A DNA stretch of 64,000 nucleotides from Bacillus mojavensis RO-H-1 = KCTC 3706 (GCF_000245335.1 NZ_JH600294.1:62001-126000), one strand, 5' to 3'. Counted from the first letter of the stretch, positions 48,680 through 57,676 are shown. Notes: generated from the sequence alone by a model not told the origin. A program made the numbers and translations.

Positions 48680-49825
48680 TCACTTGTTGCTGGTCTTCTT
48701 GATCAAGTCCACTCCATCGTATGCCAGACTTTCCACACTTGCAGCCTTCTGCAGTAAGTAATGATCAAAAAAGTTCTTCGTATAGTCTGTAACAAGATTT
48801 CGCATCTCCATAGCATCCCGTTCGCCTCTGAGTTCCTCATTAACACTGGTAAACACGATGTCGCAGTAATCTAAATGTGCAACACGATCAACAGAGAAAT
48901 AATAGGTTTCCATGCTATTGTTAGCGCCAATTATCGCATTCATGTTATAGTTAGGTTCACAAAACAGTAGCAAGAAAGGTTTCTTAAGGTCGCTGTCGAG
49001 AAGGCCGAACGCACCGCTATCCAAGCCAATCCCGCAGGTGAACCGGTCGTCTTCCCGGCAAACAATCGCCGACGTAGGCCCTCCATAAGAATGTCCGACT
49101 ATGCCCATGCCGATGTCAAGCAACAATCTGCCCTTAAAGATGGAATTCAGCTCTCCAGAGTCCAGTTTGTAAAGATAATTGGCTACATACCTTACATCTT
49201 CTGCCTGTAATTCACTATACTCTGTTAACTTGGCAAGTATCGGCAGTGTAAGCACGTTATGGCACATCTCAATGGCAGTTTCATCGTCAGGCCGCATCTC
49301 CATCTTACCAGCTAACGCCAGCATCTCCGGATCTTCAGAAAACGCCATAATGACATCCGAAAAATCCTTTGATACATTAAACAAGCGCCCATCTTTACGC
49401 TTATACATCGTGCTATTCTGATGACCGATGCTTACCACAATATATCCCATGCTTGCCAAGTCTGTACAGATCACTGTACCCCATTCTGGAGAACCGCCCC
49501 CGCCGCAAACATAGAATAACACCGGATAGCGCTTTTCCTTCCCGGAGAGAGCAAGGTCGTCGTAACACTGGGTCTTGATATCGATAGAGAAAAAATCCTT
49601 CTTTTTAAGATACTCAGTGACAAGTGGCTGATCATTAAGCATCTCATAGACTTCAGAAAACATGTACGTTGATGTAGTCTTCCCTTCGCTGCTGTCAGAT
49701 GGATAATACACAAACGCCGTCAGTTCTCTTTTTGAGTGATCTGATGCCGTGTACTCAACATCCATCTGGGTTCGACCAACAGCATAGCCGCCAATTGGTT
49801 CTGGAAATGCGTCATCAGTTTTCAC
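48680..49825 (-). CDS. Alpha/beta hydrolase, PAF-acetylhydrolase-like (accessory)
   Basis: A 381-residue cytoplasmic-looking hydrolase (no signal). The nucleophile elbow is GIVGHSYGGPTSAIV near residue 245, the acid is likely the aspartate in GIGLDSGAFG and the histidine in VAHLDYCD. An earlier oxyanion-type glycine run is YPVLFYVCGGGGSPEWG. The layout resembles platelet-activating-factor acetylhydrolases, but the substrate is unknown. GTG start after GAAGGGGGAAC. It directly overlaps the truncated response regulator. I do not recall it in 168 between ynfE and xynC, so it is an insertion. Confidence 0.75.
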   Translation of the reverse strand: MKTDDAFPEPIGGYAVGRTQMDVEYTASDHSKRELTAFVYYPSDSSEGKTTSTYMFSEVYEMLNDQPLVTEYLKKKDFFSIDIKTQCYDDLALSGKEKRYPVLFYVCGGGGSPEWGTVICTDLASMGYIVVSIGHQNSTMYKRKDGRLFNVSKDFSDVIMAFSEDPEMLALAGKMEMRPDDETAIEMCHNVLTLPILAKLTEYSELQAEDVRYVANYLYKLDSGELNSIFKGRLLLDIGMGIVGHSYGGPTSAIVCREDDRFTCGIGLDSGAFGLLDSDLKKPFLLLFCEPNYNMNAIIGANNSMETYYFSVDRVAHLDYCDIVFTSVNEELRGERDAMEMRNLVTDYTKNFFDHYLLQKAASVESLAYDGVDLIKKTSNK

Positions 49826-50076
49826 TTTCTTGTTCCCCCTTCATTAATAAAAGTGGCGAATGCTCTTATTTGCTTGCAGATATCATCGCCTTCACCGTCT
49901 GGCAGCATGATATCCAGTAAAACCAAATCTGGATTTTCTTGATGAAATTGAGCCAATCCATCACGGGCAGTAGAAGCTGTGATCACACGCTCAATACCTT
50001 CTCTTCTTAATACTGTTTTGATCAGTTCCAAAATTTCTTTTTCGTCATCTATTATTAATACTTTGTTGTGTAGCTG
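49822..50076 (-). pseudogene. Truncated response regulator receiver domain
   Basis: A frame reading LHNKVLIIDDEKEILELIKT, then VLRREGIERVITASTARDGL, NPDLVLLDIMLPDGEGDDIC and KQIRAF is a clear receiver domain with phosphoacceptor Asp in LLDIM. It lacks a start codon and stops right after KQIRAFATFINEGGTRK, where PILMLTA and the DNA-binding domain should follow. Both ends are lost. Its stop overlaps the hydrolase GTG, suggesting the hydrolase was once coded after this regulator or was fused to its tail by deletion. Confidence 0.75.
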
Positions 50077-50137
50077 TTATACCCAATGTCCGTGCATTGT
50101 TAAAAAATCAACACTTCTCTTCTACCACAGAAAATAA

Positions 50138-50177
50138 GCCAATTTTCTTTTTCGTGTGAGAAAATTGGCTTATTGCT
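50138..50177 (-). terminator. Terminator of xynC
   Basis: AAGCCAATTTTCT pairs with AGAAAATTGGCTT on the minus strand, followed by TTATTTTCT. Confidence 0.6.
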
Positions 50178-50204
50178 ATGATCTAATTGAACAATCAGAT
50201 GTCT

Positions 50205-51476
50205 TTACCGCTTTACAACAAATGTTGTGACGCTTTGAGCTGGAAGATGGGCCCAAAAATGATTGTCCGTTACATTGAGATTCGTTCCAGGTTGAAGATT
50301 GCTGCTTCCGCTCGTGATCCATCTAGATACCTGAGAAGCAGATCCATTCTGCAACACAAAGTTTTGGTTGACCCCTGTGTTACTTTTGTTAATGGCAACA
50401 ATAACGACCTTGTTGTCACCTTTATAGGCTGACACGTAAACGTTCGCATTAGGATTTTTCGTTGCATCAACCCTTATATAGCCGGGACGCACAAACTTCG
50501 AGAAATGAGCCATATTGTAACCGCGTTTGCTGATCGTACCGTCCTCTTTCATAGGACCGTAAGATCTGCGGATGTACCACCAAACATAAGTTTGAAAATC
50601 TCCCTCCACCATTGAATGGTGAATATGCTCTGAAACGCCTAATGCCTCGGGCCAGCGATCCGCTGAATTGTTGTCACTGTTTGGATAGTATACTTCCGTC
50701 ATCCATAGCTCTTTCCCTGCTCCTTTTTGTTTGAAAAGCGGATAAGGAAACTGACTGACCTGAGTACCGTACAGGTGAGTTCCGAGAATATCCATGTTCC
50801 TAAGCGCCTGTGGATCGTTCAAAATGGGGTCCGATATATTTTTCAGGTATTGAAATGATTCTGGTGCAATGACACGTGCATTAATGGAACCGGCATTTTC
50901 TCTCATGAAACGAAGTATTTCTTGTGGCGTCCACCACGTCCATTCGTGGGCATAATCAGGCTCGTTTTGAACAGAAATCGCATAAAGATTCACGCCATTA
51001 TTCTTCATGTAGGTAACAAAATCGTTAAGATGCTGCGCGTATGCGGCGTATTTATCGTATCTTAGCCGTTTAGCTGATGCGTCACCATTATGATTGAAGG
51101 TTTCAACCATATCGCTTGGAGGATTCCAGGGAGAAGCAAAAACGATTGCTCCATGTTTGATTGCACTCTTTGCAGTCTCCACTTCTCTGTACCAATTATT
51201 TCTATTTTCATCTATATGAATTCTTAAAATTGAAAAGCCTAACTGATTCTGTCCATTACCAAAAGCGGTTTCTCTTTGAGCAGCTGTCAAATCTCCAATC
51301 CAAGCCAGGTGGTTCATTCCTCCAAAACCGCGAATCACTTGTTTTTCTGCAGATAAATTAACTGTCACATCACTTGCTGCCAAAACTTCAGTAGCACCTG
51401 GGCCGGCTAACATGACTGACAGCATAGTGAAACATACCAACAATAAACAAATTGGTTTTTTTACGCATGACATCAT
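50205..51476 (-). CDS. xynC: Glucuronoxylanase XynC (GH30)
   Basis: A secreted endoxylanase that cuts methylglucuronoxylan near glucuronic acid side groups. The signal peptide is VKKPICLLLVCFTMLSVMLA with the cut near VLAAS. The GH30 catalytic domain carries the acid/base glutamate in ISVQNEPDYAHEW and the nucleophile in KELWMTEVYYPNSD. The C-terminal beta domain ends in AQSVTTFVVKR. Its length, 423, is normal. Together with xynD (next gene, same strand) and eglS it breaks down plant cell walls. Confidence 0.96.
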   Translation of the reverse strand: MMSCVKKPICLLLVCFTMLSVMLAGPGATEVLAASDVTVNLSAEKQVIRGFGGMNHLAWIGDLTAAQRETAFGNGQNQLGFSILRIHIDENRNNWYREVETAKSAIKHGAIVFASPWNPPSDMVETFNHNGDASAKRLRYDKYAAYAQHLNDFVTYMKNNGVNLYAISVQNEPDYAHEWTWWTPQEILRFMRENAGSINARVIAPESFQYLKNISDPILNDPQALRNMDILGTHLYGTQVSQFPYPLFKQKGAGKELWMTEVYYPNSDNNSADRWPEALGVSEHIHHSMVEGDFQTYVWWYIRRSYGPMKEDGTISKRGYNMAHFSKFVRPGYIRVDATKNPNANVYVSAYKGDNKVVIVAINKSNTGVNQNFVLQNGSASQVSRWITSGSSNLQPGTNLNVTDNHFWAHLPAQSVTTFVVKR

Positions 51477-51741
51477 TTTCTTTCCTCTCCTTCATATGGC
51501 TTTTTTCTGTCTCTTTTTATATTGCAAACAAAAGATTTTGATTTTTATCTCTTTTGGAACAGCCCTTTGCTTTATGCGGTATAACAAACTTTTCATTACT
51601 AAACCCGTTATAATTACCTGAACCCTTTTTTCGCCCAAGTCGCACGCGCATTAGAGTTGACTTATCCGATCAATGGAGGGCTGCTCTGGTGTTGGTCAGT
51701 TCTGCACCCTTCTCGTTTCTTAAGCGGTGCCATTACAGGTG

Positions 51742-53280
51742 CTATCGTTGCGTAAACTGCCAGTAATCAAAATTAAACAAGTTTCCTGTACCTGTTCCGG
51801 TAAATACAAAGAATACTTTGTGCACACCGGTTACACCGCTTACCGCAGTTTCTATTTCTCTCCAGGTTTGCGCTCCACCTGTGGAAGGTACATTCAGGGT
51901 TCCTGCAAGCTTACCGTTTGCACTGTCGAGGCGCACTTCTATTTTCCCGCCTACAGTGGATGCTACATTTGCTTTAAACGTCCTGGCACCGCCCGCCCCG
52001 AAGTCTGCATTTCCTACAGCAATCCAGTCTCCGTTATGAATGCTTGTTACATGTTGATTATTTACCGGCCCGCCTGGTGCTGAGGATTTCTCTGTCAAAA
52101 TGCGTCCATTCCAGGCAAACGTTTCAGCTTCTACCCGGTTATATGGATTCAAATTGGAAAGCTGTGTTACGCCTGCATAATTTGCCGCAACCTCTTGAAT
52201 GGATCCATCTGCATTGTGCACCAGCTTATTAATATGGGGAGAACGGTATCCTTTCCCAGCCCCGAACAGAGCGGAACTGACAGTTTGAGTATGGTACACC
52301 ACATACCACTCGTTTTTAAAATTGAAAACAGCATGGTGGTTGTTTCCGCCACCTCCGAAAAATGCTCCCGGATTTTTCAGGAAGTGCCCTCTATATGTAA
52401 AGGGACCCATGGGACTTGAACTGGTCATGTAGCCAATCTCACCTGGGGGTTTATCGGCCGGGTGCATGCCCCCGAAATTGATGCAATAGGAATAGTAATA
52501 TTTTCCGTTATGCTTATGCATTCCTGAATCTTCAAACATAAAAGGCGCATCAATTGTAGCTGCACTTCCAACAACACTGGTCATATCAGGTCCCAATTTC
52601 ATGACTCTTGCTGTTTTAGGATTGGCCCATTGTCCCTGCGTTGGGTTTGAACCGCCAGGAACGCCTCCCCCGGCATACAGGTAACCGGTGCCGTCATCAT
52701 CTACAAATACTGCCGGATCAAAAAGCCATACAACACCAGACATTCCTGGCGTACTTGGCGTTACGAGCGCTTTTCCGATTGGGTCGGTCCACGGACCAAT
52801 CGGGCTGTCTGCGGTGAGAACCCCGATACCTCCGCCGCTGTTAGCGAAATAAAGGAAGAATTTATCCTTGCCGTTTATTTTTTTAACTGCAATTGACGGG
52901 GCCCAGGACGCACCTGCCCATTTCGCAATCCCCCGGCCACCATTAGCCCCGTTGGCACCTGCTACCGGAATGGCTCCGTGGTCTGTCCAGTTCACCATAT
53001 CCGCTGAAGAGATGACGAATACTCTATTCAAATTGGCAAATGAATTATCCTTAATCGTTCCGTCGCTATTATATTCATAGTCATCACTTGACATATAGAT
53101 GTAGACTCTTCCGTTATAGGTCAGCGCAACCGGATCTGCTCCCAAATGATGGTCGATAAGCGGGTTTGAATTTCCTATATGTTTTGCAATTGTAGTACTG
53201 GCAGCATACGCAGACTCCCCAAATAAGCAACTCAATAATAAAGCAAGAACCCATAAACATACGCTACACTTTTTACCCAT
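51742..53280 (-). CDS. xynD: Arabinoxylan arabinofuranohydrolase XynD (GH43 plus CBM6)
   Basis: Removes arabinose side chains from xylan. The signal peptide is KCSVCLWVLALLLSCLFGES, cut after AYA. The GH43 five-blade domain has the catalytic aspartate in PLIDHHLGADPVALTYNGR and other acids in LFDPAVFVDDDG and FMFEDSGMHKHNG. The CBM6 at the C-terminus runs from YNRVEAETFAWNGR to NLFNFDYWQFTQR. The length is 512. It is followed by xynC on the same strand, but 265 bases lie between. Confidence 0.96.
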   Translation of the reverse strand: MGKKCSVCLWVLALLLSCLFGESAYAASTTIAKHIGNSNPLIDHHLGADPVALTYNGRVYIYMSSDDYEYNSDGTIKDNSFANLNRVFVISSADMVNWTDHGAIPVAGANGANGGRGIAKWAGASWAPSIAVKKINGKDKFFLYFANSGGGIGVLTADSPIGPWTDPIGKALVTPSTPGMSGVVWLFDPAVFVDDDGTGYLYAGGGVPGGSNPTQGQWANPKTARVMKLGPDMTSVVGSAATIDAPFMFEDSGMHKHNGKYYYSYCINFGGMHPADKPPGEIGYMTSSSPMGPFTYRGHFLKNPGAFFGGGGNNHHAVFNFKNEWYVVYHTQTVSSALFGAGKGYRSPHINKLVHNADGSIQEVAANYAGVTQLSNLNPYNRVEAETFAWNGRILTEKSSAPGGPVNNQHVTSIHNGDWIAVGNADFGAGGARTFKANVASTVGGKIEVRLDSANGKLAGTLNVPSTGGAQTWREIETAVSGVTGVHKVFFVFTGTGTGNLFNFDYWQFTQR

Positions 53281-53406
53281 AACTAAACATCCTCCTTTTT
53301 CGTTAGAATGAAGGGGATTCTTTTAAAAATTGATGACACAGGTCCAGAACGCAAAAAATAGATAATTTCTAGAGTAAACCGTTAATTTCCTAGCCTTGAT
53401 TCCCTA

Positions 53407-53645
53407 TCAGCCTCCAGTATTTGAAAAGCGGAAATGATCGGCCATGCGGCATCCCGGAAGGAATACTGGTGTAATACAGTCTGGAATTGTTCGGATGCTG
53501 ATCATATCATCGAACTGTGAAAAGGCGCACTGACATTCAAATAAGTATATTTAGCTCCCTTTTCCTTCGTCATCCTGATGACACGTTTCACAGCTTGCCG
53601 ATGTCCGGACAACACTGCTGCTGGTCTGAATTCATGCAAGTTACA
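53407..53645 (-). pseudogene. Remnant of a malonyl-CoA transacylase (FenF/ItuD-like)
   Basis: The frame reads EFRPAAVLSGHRQAVKRVIR, then MTKEKGAKYTYLNVSAPFSQ. This matches the late part of malonyl-CoA:ACP transacylases (VLSG..AV.......KE.GA....LNVSAPFHS). After APF the matching sequence ends. Only about 45 of some 400 residues remain. A second overlapping frame carries KYWRLIGNQG before a stop. Trans-acting transacylase genes of this type begin iturin-family lipopeptide operons (ituD, fenF, bmyD). See the finding on the xynD-yngA scar. Confidence 0.55.
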
Positions 53646-53920
53646 TCAGCTCCCTCCGATCACAATGAAGGGATACAATATTATACAAAGTATCCTTTAT
53701 CTAACATCCTAGCATGATTATAATAAATGTGTATAGAATACTTTCGGAGGAATTATTGTTCGGTTTTACAAAGAAACTGGATACATTTATTCATTAAATA
53801 TATAAGTGGGGCTGACACCGAAAAATCAGTCTTAAAGAGAGATGATCAGAGCCGTGATGGAAGGCTGTTACCAACTCTTCTTCCTTAGACTGTGCCTTCA
53901 AGGTCTACAGGCACAAAAAA

Positions 53921-53948
53921 AACAGCCGTTCAGAGCGGCTGTTTTTTT
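53921..53948. terminator. Bidirectional terminator in the xynD-yngA scar
   Basis: AACAGCCG pairs with CGGCTGTT, with eight A residues on one side and seven T residues on the other. Confidence 0.75.
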
Positions 53949-53962
53949 CAAGAGGATAAGAA

Positions 53963-54024
53963 CTATTGAGCGGTATATCCGCCGTCCATGACTACGGCCT
54001 GACCTTTTACTTTGTCGCTGTCCT
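53963..54024 (-). pseudogene. 3' end of a short-chain dehydrogenase (YxjF-like)
   Basis: The last codons read KGQAVVMDGGYTAQ before TAG, the classic C-terminal end of 3-hydroxybutyrate dehydrogenase-type SDRs, such as YxjF (...VTGQ...VDGGYTAQ). Only 15-20 residues remain. Upstream it runs straight into the bioW remnant, so the junction is a deletion. A terminator follows. Confidence 0.6.
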
Positions 54025-54169
54025 TCTTGAGTGCGAGAAGCCTTTATGTAATAAGCCATTCACCCCTTCCTGTAATCTGCTGTAAGTGATGACCCTTTCT
54101 CTGCCTGTTCATGGGGGCGCCCTGGGAAGCTCTCATTCTGACGCTGTAATATGTTTCTTCCTGCATCAT
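54025..54169 (-). pseudogene. bioW: bioW 5' remnant (6-carboxyhexanoate-CoA ligase)
   Basis: The start MMQEETYYSVRMRAS is nearly the same as the beginning of BioW in 168 as I recall it (...EETFYSVRMRAS). AAAGGGG precedes the ATG pair. A rearranged stretch follows, and another frame gives VNGLLHKGFSHSR, which resembles the next BioW block (VNALLEKGLSHSRGK). The rest of the gene is missing. Intact BioW would activate pimelate for biotin synthesis. The upstream BirA operator is preserved. Confidence 0.75.
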
Positions 54170-54195
54170 ATTCCCCTTTCTTACCTTGAAAATGA

Positions 54196-54226
54196 ATGTT
54201 AACTAAAAATCATTAAAGGTTAATAA
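54196..54226 (-). promoter_or_regulatory. BirA (biotin) operator, orphaned
   Basis: On the minus strand, TTATTAAC, 15 bases, then GTTAACAT matches the BirA operator of the 168 bioW operon (TTGTTAAC-N15-GTTAACAA) with the same spacing. The gene it controlled is now only a fragment. Confidence 0.8.
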
Positions 54227-54437
54227 TTGTGCAGAATATTCGTGTTGCTCGTAAAATTCGTCAACCTAAACGATCAAACTATTAACTTAATGGATCTGCA
54301 AGGCCTCATTACTTTTTCATGTTTTGTTCATATTTTAGTAATTGTTTATTCAACACTCTCCGCTAAAGTAATCCATATCACCAAATATGACAGCCGTATG
54401 CATCTTTTATGAAGGGAGGTCAAAACCGGATGCCGTT

Positions 54438-54845
54438 ATGTTGAAAGAAAAAATAAAAACATTAGGGCGTTTTTGCACCGTGGGCGTCGGCAATACGCTG
54501 ATAGATTTTGGTGTCTTCTTTTTCCTCACCGCTTGTCATATCCCTTATCTGCCGGCACAGATCTGCTCCTATTCGGCAGGTATCATCAACAGCTATGTGT
54601 GGAACCGGAATTGGACGTTTCAGGTAAAACGTAAGGCTGACGGTAAAGAGATCGTGCGCTTTCTCATGATTAATATTGCCGCGTCGGGGATCACCTTTTT
54701 GCTGCTTTATTTGTTTCAAAGAGGCGGCTGTTCGCTTTTGGTGAGTAAGCTCGCCGCCACTATCGGCGGAATGATGATGAATTTTATCGGAAACCGAATC
54801 TGGGTATTTGGAGATTCGCTGAAAAACATACAGGATCAGGAGTGA
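54438..54845 (+). CDS. yngA: YngA, GtrA-like membrane protein
   Basis: A roughly 135-residue GtrA-family protein with four membrane helices: RFCTVGVGNTLIDFGVFFFL, HIPYLPAQICSYSAGIINSY, FLMINIAASGITFLLLYLF and KLAATIGGMMMNFIGNRIWV. GtrA-type flippases move lipid-linked sugars across the membrane. ATG 54438 is the first in-frame start after the ribosome site GAAGGGAGG, though the spacing (about 18) is long; the frame opens 17 codons earlier. yngB, a nucleotide-sugar enzyme, starts 6 bases after it, which fits the role. Confidence 0.85.
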   Translation: MLKEKIKTLGRFCTVGVGNTLIDFGVFFFLTACHIPYLPAQICSYSAGIINSYVWNRNWTFQVKRKADGKEIVRFLMINIAASGITFLLLYLFQRGGCSLLVSKLAATIGGMMMNFIGNRIWVFGDSLKNIQDQE

Positions 54846-54851
54846 AAATGA

Positions 54852-55772
54852 ATGAGAACAAAAGTGAGAAAAGCGGTCATTCCCGCAGCGGGTTTAGGAA
54901 CGAGATTTCTGCCGGCGACAAAGGCGCAGCCGAAAGAAATGCTCCCGATCGTAGACAAACCAGCAATCCAATACATTGTAGAAGAGGCTGTAGAGTCAGG
55001 AATTGAAGATATACTGATTATTACAGGGAGAAACAAACGCTCGATTGAAGATCATTTTGACCGGTCGGCGGAATTGGAATTCAATCTGCGAGAAAAAGGC
55101 AAGACGGAGACGCTTAAGGAAATGCAGCAGATTGCCAATTTGGCCAACATTCATTACATCCGCCAGAAAGAGCCGCTCGGATTAGGTCATGCGGTGCTGT
55201 GTGCGGAGCATTTTATCGGAGATGAGCCTTTCGCCGTTCTTTTAGGCGATGATATTATGGTGTCTGAAAAACCGGCTCTTCGGCAATTAATGGATGTATA
55301 CGATGTTTACGGCACAGAGGTTGTCGGTGTACAGTCAGTTCTCCCTGAGGATGTCAGTAAATATGGTATTATAAATACATCAGGCTCTCAAGGGCATGTG
55401 TATGAAGTGAAGGATTTAGTTGAAAAGCCTTCTCCTGAAGAAGCACCTTCGGAAATCGCCGTGATGGGACGATATGTACTGACCTCTTCTATCTTTCCTG
55501 TGTTGAAGTCGATTGGGAGAGGCGCAGGCAATGAAATTCAATTAACAGATGCACTTCGTGAGGTTTGCCGCACCCAGCCTATTCATGCGCGGCTTTTAAA
55601 AGGAAAACGATATGACATTGGCGATAAATTGGGCTGTTTTAAAGCAAGCACTGAAATCGGCTTAATGCGTCCTGAAATGCGATCTCAGCTTTTAGCTTAT
55701 TTAGAAGAATTGCTCGAGCGGGAAACACTTGAACGGGAAACAAAAGAAGTGCTGCAATTAAAAAATTTGTAA
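54852..55772 (+). CDS. yngB: UTP-glucose-1-phosphate uridylyltransferase YngB
   Basis: A 306-residue UGPase that makes UDP-glucose. Nucleotide binding starts at VIPAAGLGTRFLPATKAQPK, with EMLPIVDKPAIQYIVEEAVE after it; LGDDIMVSEKPALRQLMDVY is the metal region, and VEKPSPEEAPSEIAVMGRYV the sugar-binding part. It is a paralogue of GtaB; YngB is reported as a sporulation-time or low-activity homologue that glycosylates teichoic acids. Operon with yngA and yngC. Confidence 0.93.
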   Translation: MRTKVRKAVIPAAGLGTRFLPATKAQPKEMLPIVDKPAIQYIVEEAVESGIEDILIITGRNKRSIEDHFDRSAELEFNLREKGKTETLKEMQQIANLANIHYIRQKEPLGLGHAVLCAEHFIGDEPFAVLLGDDIMVSEKPALRQLMDVYDVYGTEVVGVQSVLPEDVSKYGIINTSGSQGHVYEVKDLVEKPSPEEAPSEIAVMGRYVLTSSIFPVLKSIGRGAGNEIQLTDALREVCRTQPIHARLLKGKRYDIGDKLGCFKASTEIGLMRPEMRSQLLAYLEELLERETLERETKEVLQLKNL

Positions 55773-55824
55773 CCATCTTGCTCGTCAATCAGTCATATAA
55801 TAGTGAAAAAGATAAGGACAGGTT

Positions 55825-56430
55825 GTGAAGAATGTGGGCAGTTTGATAAGCGAAATTTTAACATGGCTGACGAATATGGGATATGCAGGCATTGCGATTG
55901 GTTTGATGATCGAAATTATACCGAGTGAAATTGTATTGGCCTATGGCGGCTATATGGTATCAGAAGGCACGATTGGATTTATTGGCGCAATCATTGCGGG
56001 TGTTATCGGGGGCACCATTGCCCAGATCTTTATTTATTGGATTGGACGCTATGGCGGCAGACCTTTTTTGGACAAATACGGGAAGTACTTATTGATTAAA
56101 AAGCATCACATTGACATGTCAGAAAGCTGGTTTCAAAAGTACGGCACGGGGGTTGTCTTCTCGGCACGTTTTATACCGGTTGTCAGACATGCGATATCCA
56201 TTCCTGCAGGCATTGCCAAAATGCCGTTTCTCAAATTTGTGATACTGACTGTGCTTGCTATCATTCCGTGGTCTATCCTCTTTGTTTATTTAGGCATTCA
56301 GCTCGGAAGCCAGTGGGATGACGTTGAGAACATAGCGGGCACCTATACAACGCCGATTATGATATTGGCGATTGTGGTCATTGCACTTTATTTTCTCATA
56401 AAAAAACGCACAGCCATTTTTAAACGATAG
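55825..56430 (+). CDS. yngC: DedA-family membrane protein YngC
   Basis: A 201-residue DedA/SNARE-associated protein. The conserved glutamate region IEIIPSEIVLAYGGYMVSEG lies near residue 30, GTIAQIFIYWIGRYGGRPFL around 70, and FSARFIPVVRHAISIPAGIA near 110, with four to five helices. DedA proteins act as lipid flippases, some for undecaprenyl phosphate. GTG start after AGGACAGG. Third gene of the yngA-yngC operon, consistent with lipid-linked sugar work at the membrane. Confidence 0.9.
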   Translation: MKNVGSLISEILTWLTNMGYAGIAIGLMIEIIPSEIVLAYGGYMVSEGTIGFIGAIIAGVIGGTIAQIFIYWIGRYGGRPFLDKYGKYLLIKKHHIDMSESWFQKYGTGVVFSARFIPVVRHAISIPAGIAKMPFLKFVILTVLAIIPWSILFVYLGIQLGSQWDDVENIAGTYTTPIMILAIVVIALYFLIKKRTAIFKR

Positions 56431-56439
56431 CTTATGGAA

Positions 56440-56475
56440 ATGCATAGGGATGACTCTCCCCTATGCATCTTTTTT
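56440..56475. terminator. Terminator between yngC and nrnB
   Basis: ATGCATAGGG pairs with CCCTATGCAT and is followed by T residues on the plus strand. It sits between convergent genes. Confidence 0.8.
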
Positions 56476-56476
56476 G

Positions 56477-57676
56477 TTATCTTCGATGATGATTAGAAAG
56501 CTTCATATGTTCCGCTAAAAATGCGACAAACACTTCATCCCGTACAAGAGATGCGGCATAATTCCTTTTAATAAACCATTCTGCTTCCTCAAAAGCCGCA
56601 AAGGTTTCGTCCTGTGTCTCCCCGTTAATTTGAATATTCCATGCGTTGTCCAAAGGAAACAGGAAGAATCTCATTTGTTCTCGATTTTCGTATAATGAGC
56701 CGTTTGCAGATCCTTTCAAGTTATAGAAATTACGGAATGCATCTGGGCGGACCGGTTCCATTCGGAATGCTTCAGCTACAAACAAATCGTATACTTCGTC
56801 CGTTATGGAACAGCCGGAAGCCTTCGCATGCCCCCCGCCTCCGTACCGGCCTGCTACTTCTGAAACATCAATGTAATCATGAATGGTGCGCAAGCTGGCT
56901 CGTTTTGATCCCATGCTTAAAATGGCAATGTAATCAAGATGCGGATTGTCTTTTCCGAGTCTGTTTCCGAGTTCAGAATGGTACGATTCTGCGTGAACGA
57001 TACCTACACAGTGTTCGTGAACAAAGGTTTGCACCATTTCTCTTTTTTTCCTGCGAAGGTAGCGCTCGATTTTTTCTTCTTCTAGGTCAAGCAGTTTTAC
57101 TTCAAATTCATCAAAGAAGAATTCGTCATGGGCAGAAAGCCGCTGGATCATTTTTTGTTCAAATTCATCAATTGAAAGCAAAAAGAAAAGGTCATTAAGC
57201 CGCTTTGCCTGTTTTTGATCGTACTGCTCCCACTCCCAAGTGTCGTATTGGCGGATGAGCTCTGTAAATTGATCTAATGCGTTTGTCGGCTTCATCAGAT
57301 CATTTTGGACAAGGTAGTCGTATAAAAGAGATGTAGCCGATGCAAGACGTCCGTCATCGTATTCCACCTGAACAAATCCCCACTCATGCTCATTCAAATG
57401 GAGGGCTGTTTTATGATGGTCAATCAGTTTCACTTTTCCGCCAGCATCAACATACTCGTTCAGCCTTTTTTCATTTTCTTCATTGACAGCAAGATCCGTG
57501 ATAAATAAGGCATCGTGTCTGCTGGTCTCTTTTGCTTTTTCTAAGAAGTATTGGACTTGAGCATTTAAGCCGTTGACAGAGTTATAACGGACCTCAACTT
57601 CTTTCCCGAAAGCCAATTTCGCAACGATCCCGCACCCTACTCCGTCCAAGTCGTTATGTGAATATAAATGGTACAT
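56477..57676 (-). CDS. nrnB: Oligoribonuclease NrnB (YngD), DHH family
   Basis: Degrades short RNA oligomers ('nanoRNA') from the 5' or 3' end. The DHH phosphoesterase motifs are visible: SHNDLDGVGCG (I), LFITDLAVN (II), LIDHHKTALH (III, the DHH signature) and, in the C-terminal DHHA1 domain, GRYGGGGHAKASGCS. The length is 399. Single gene, convergent to yngC. Confidence 0.92.
   Translation of the reverse strand: MYHLYSHNDLDGVGCGIVAKLAFGKEVEVRYNSVNGLNAQVQYFLEKAKETSRHDALFITDLAVNEENEKRLNEYVDAGGKVKLIDHHKTALHLNEHEWGFVQVEYDDGRLASATSLLYDYLVQNDLMKPTNALDQFTELIRQYDTWEWEQYDQKQAKRLNDLFFLLSIDEFEQKMIQRLSAHDEFFFDEFEVKLLDLEEEKIERYLRRKKREMVQTFVHEHCVGIVHAESYHSELGNRLGKDNPHLDYIAILSMGSKRASLRTIHDYIDVSEVAGRYGGGGHAKASGCSITDEVYDLFVAEAFRMEPVRPDAFRNFYNLKGSANGSLYENREQMRFFLFPLDNAWNIQINGETQDETFAAFEEAEWFIKRNYAASLVRDEVFVAFLAEHMKLSNHHRR

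Noticed and set aside
53407..53510. The second overlapping frame in the scar, ending KYWRLIGNQG, as the end of a peptide synthetase
   Set aside because: It would fit a deletion joint of a large operon, but I cannot match it to any thioesterase or synthetase end, so I leave it unassigned.
54227..54412. Plus-strand frame before yngA
   Set aside because: It has no ribosome site, overlaps the bioW control region and has no recognisable protein.
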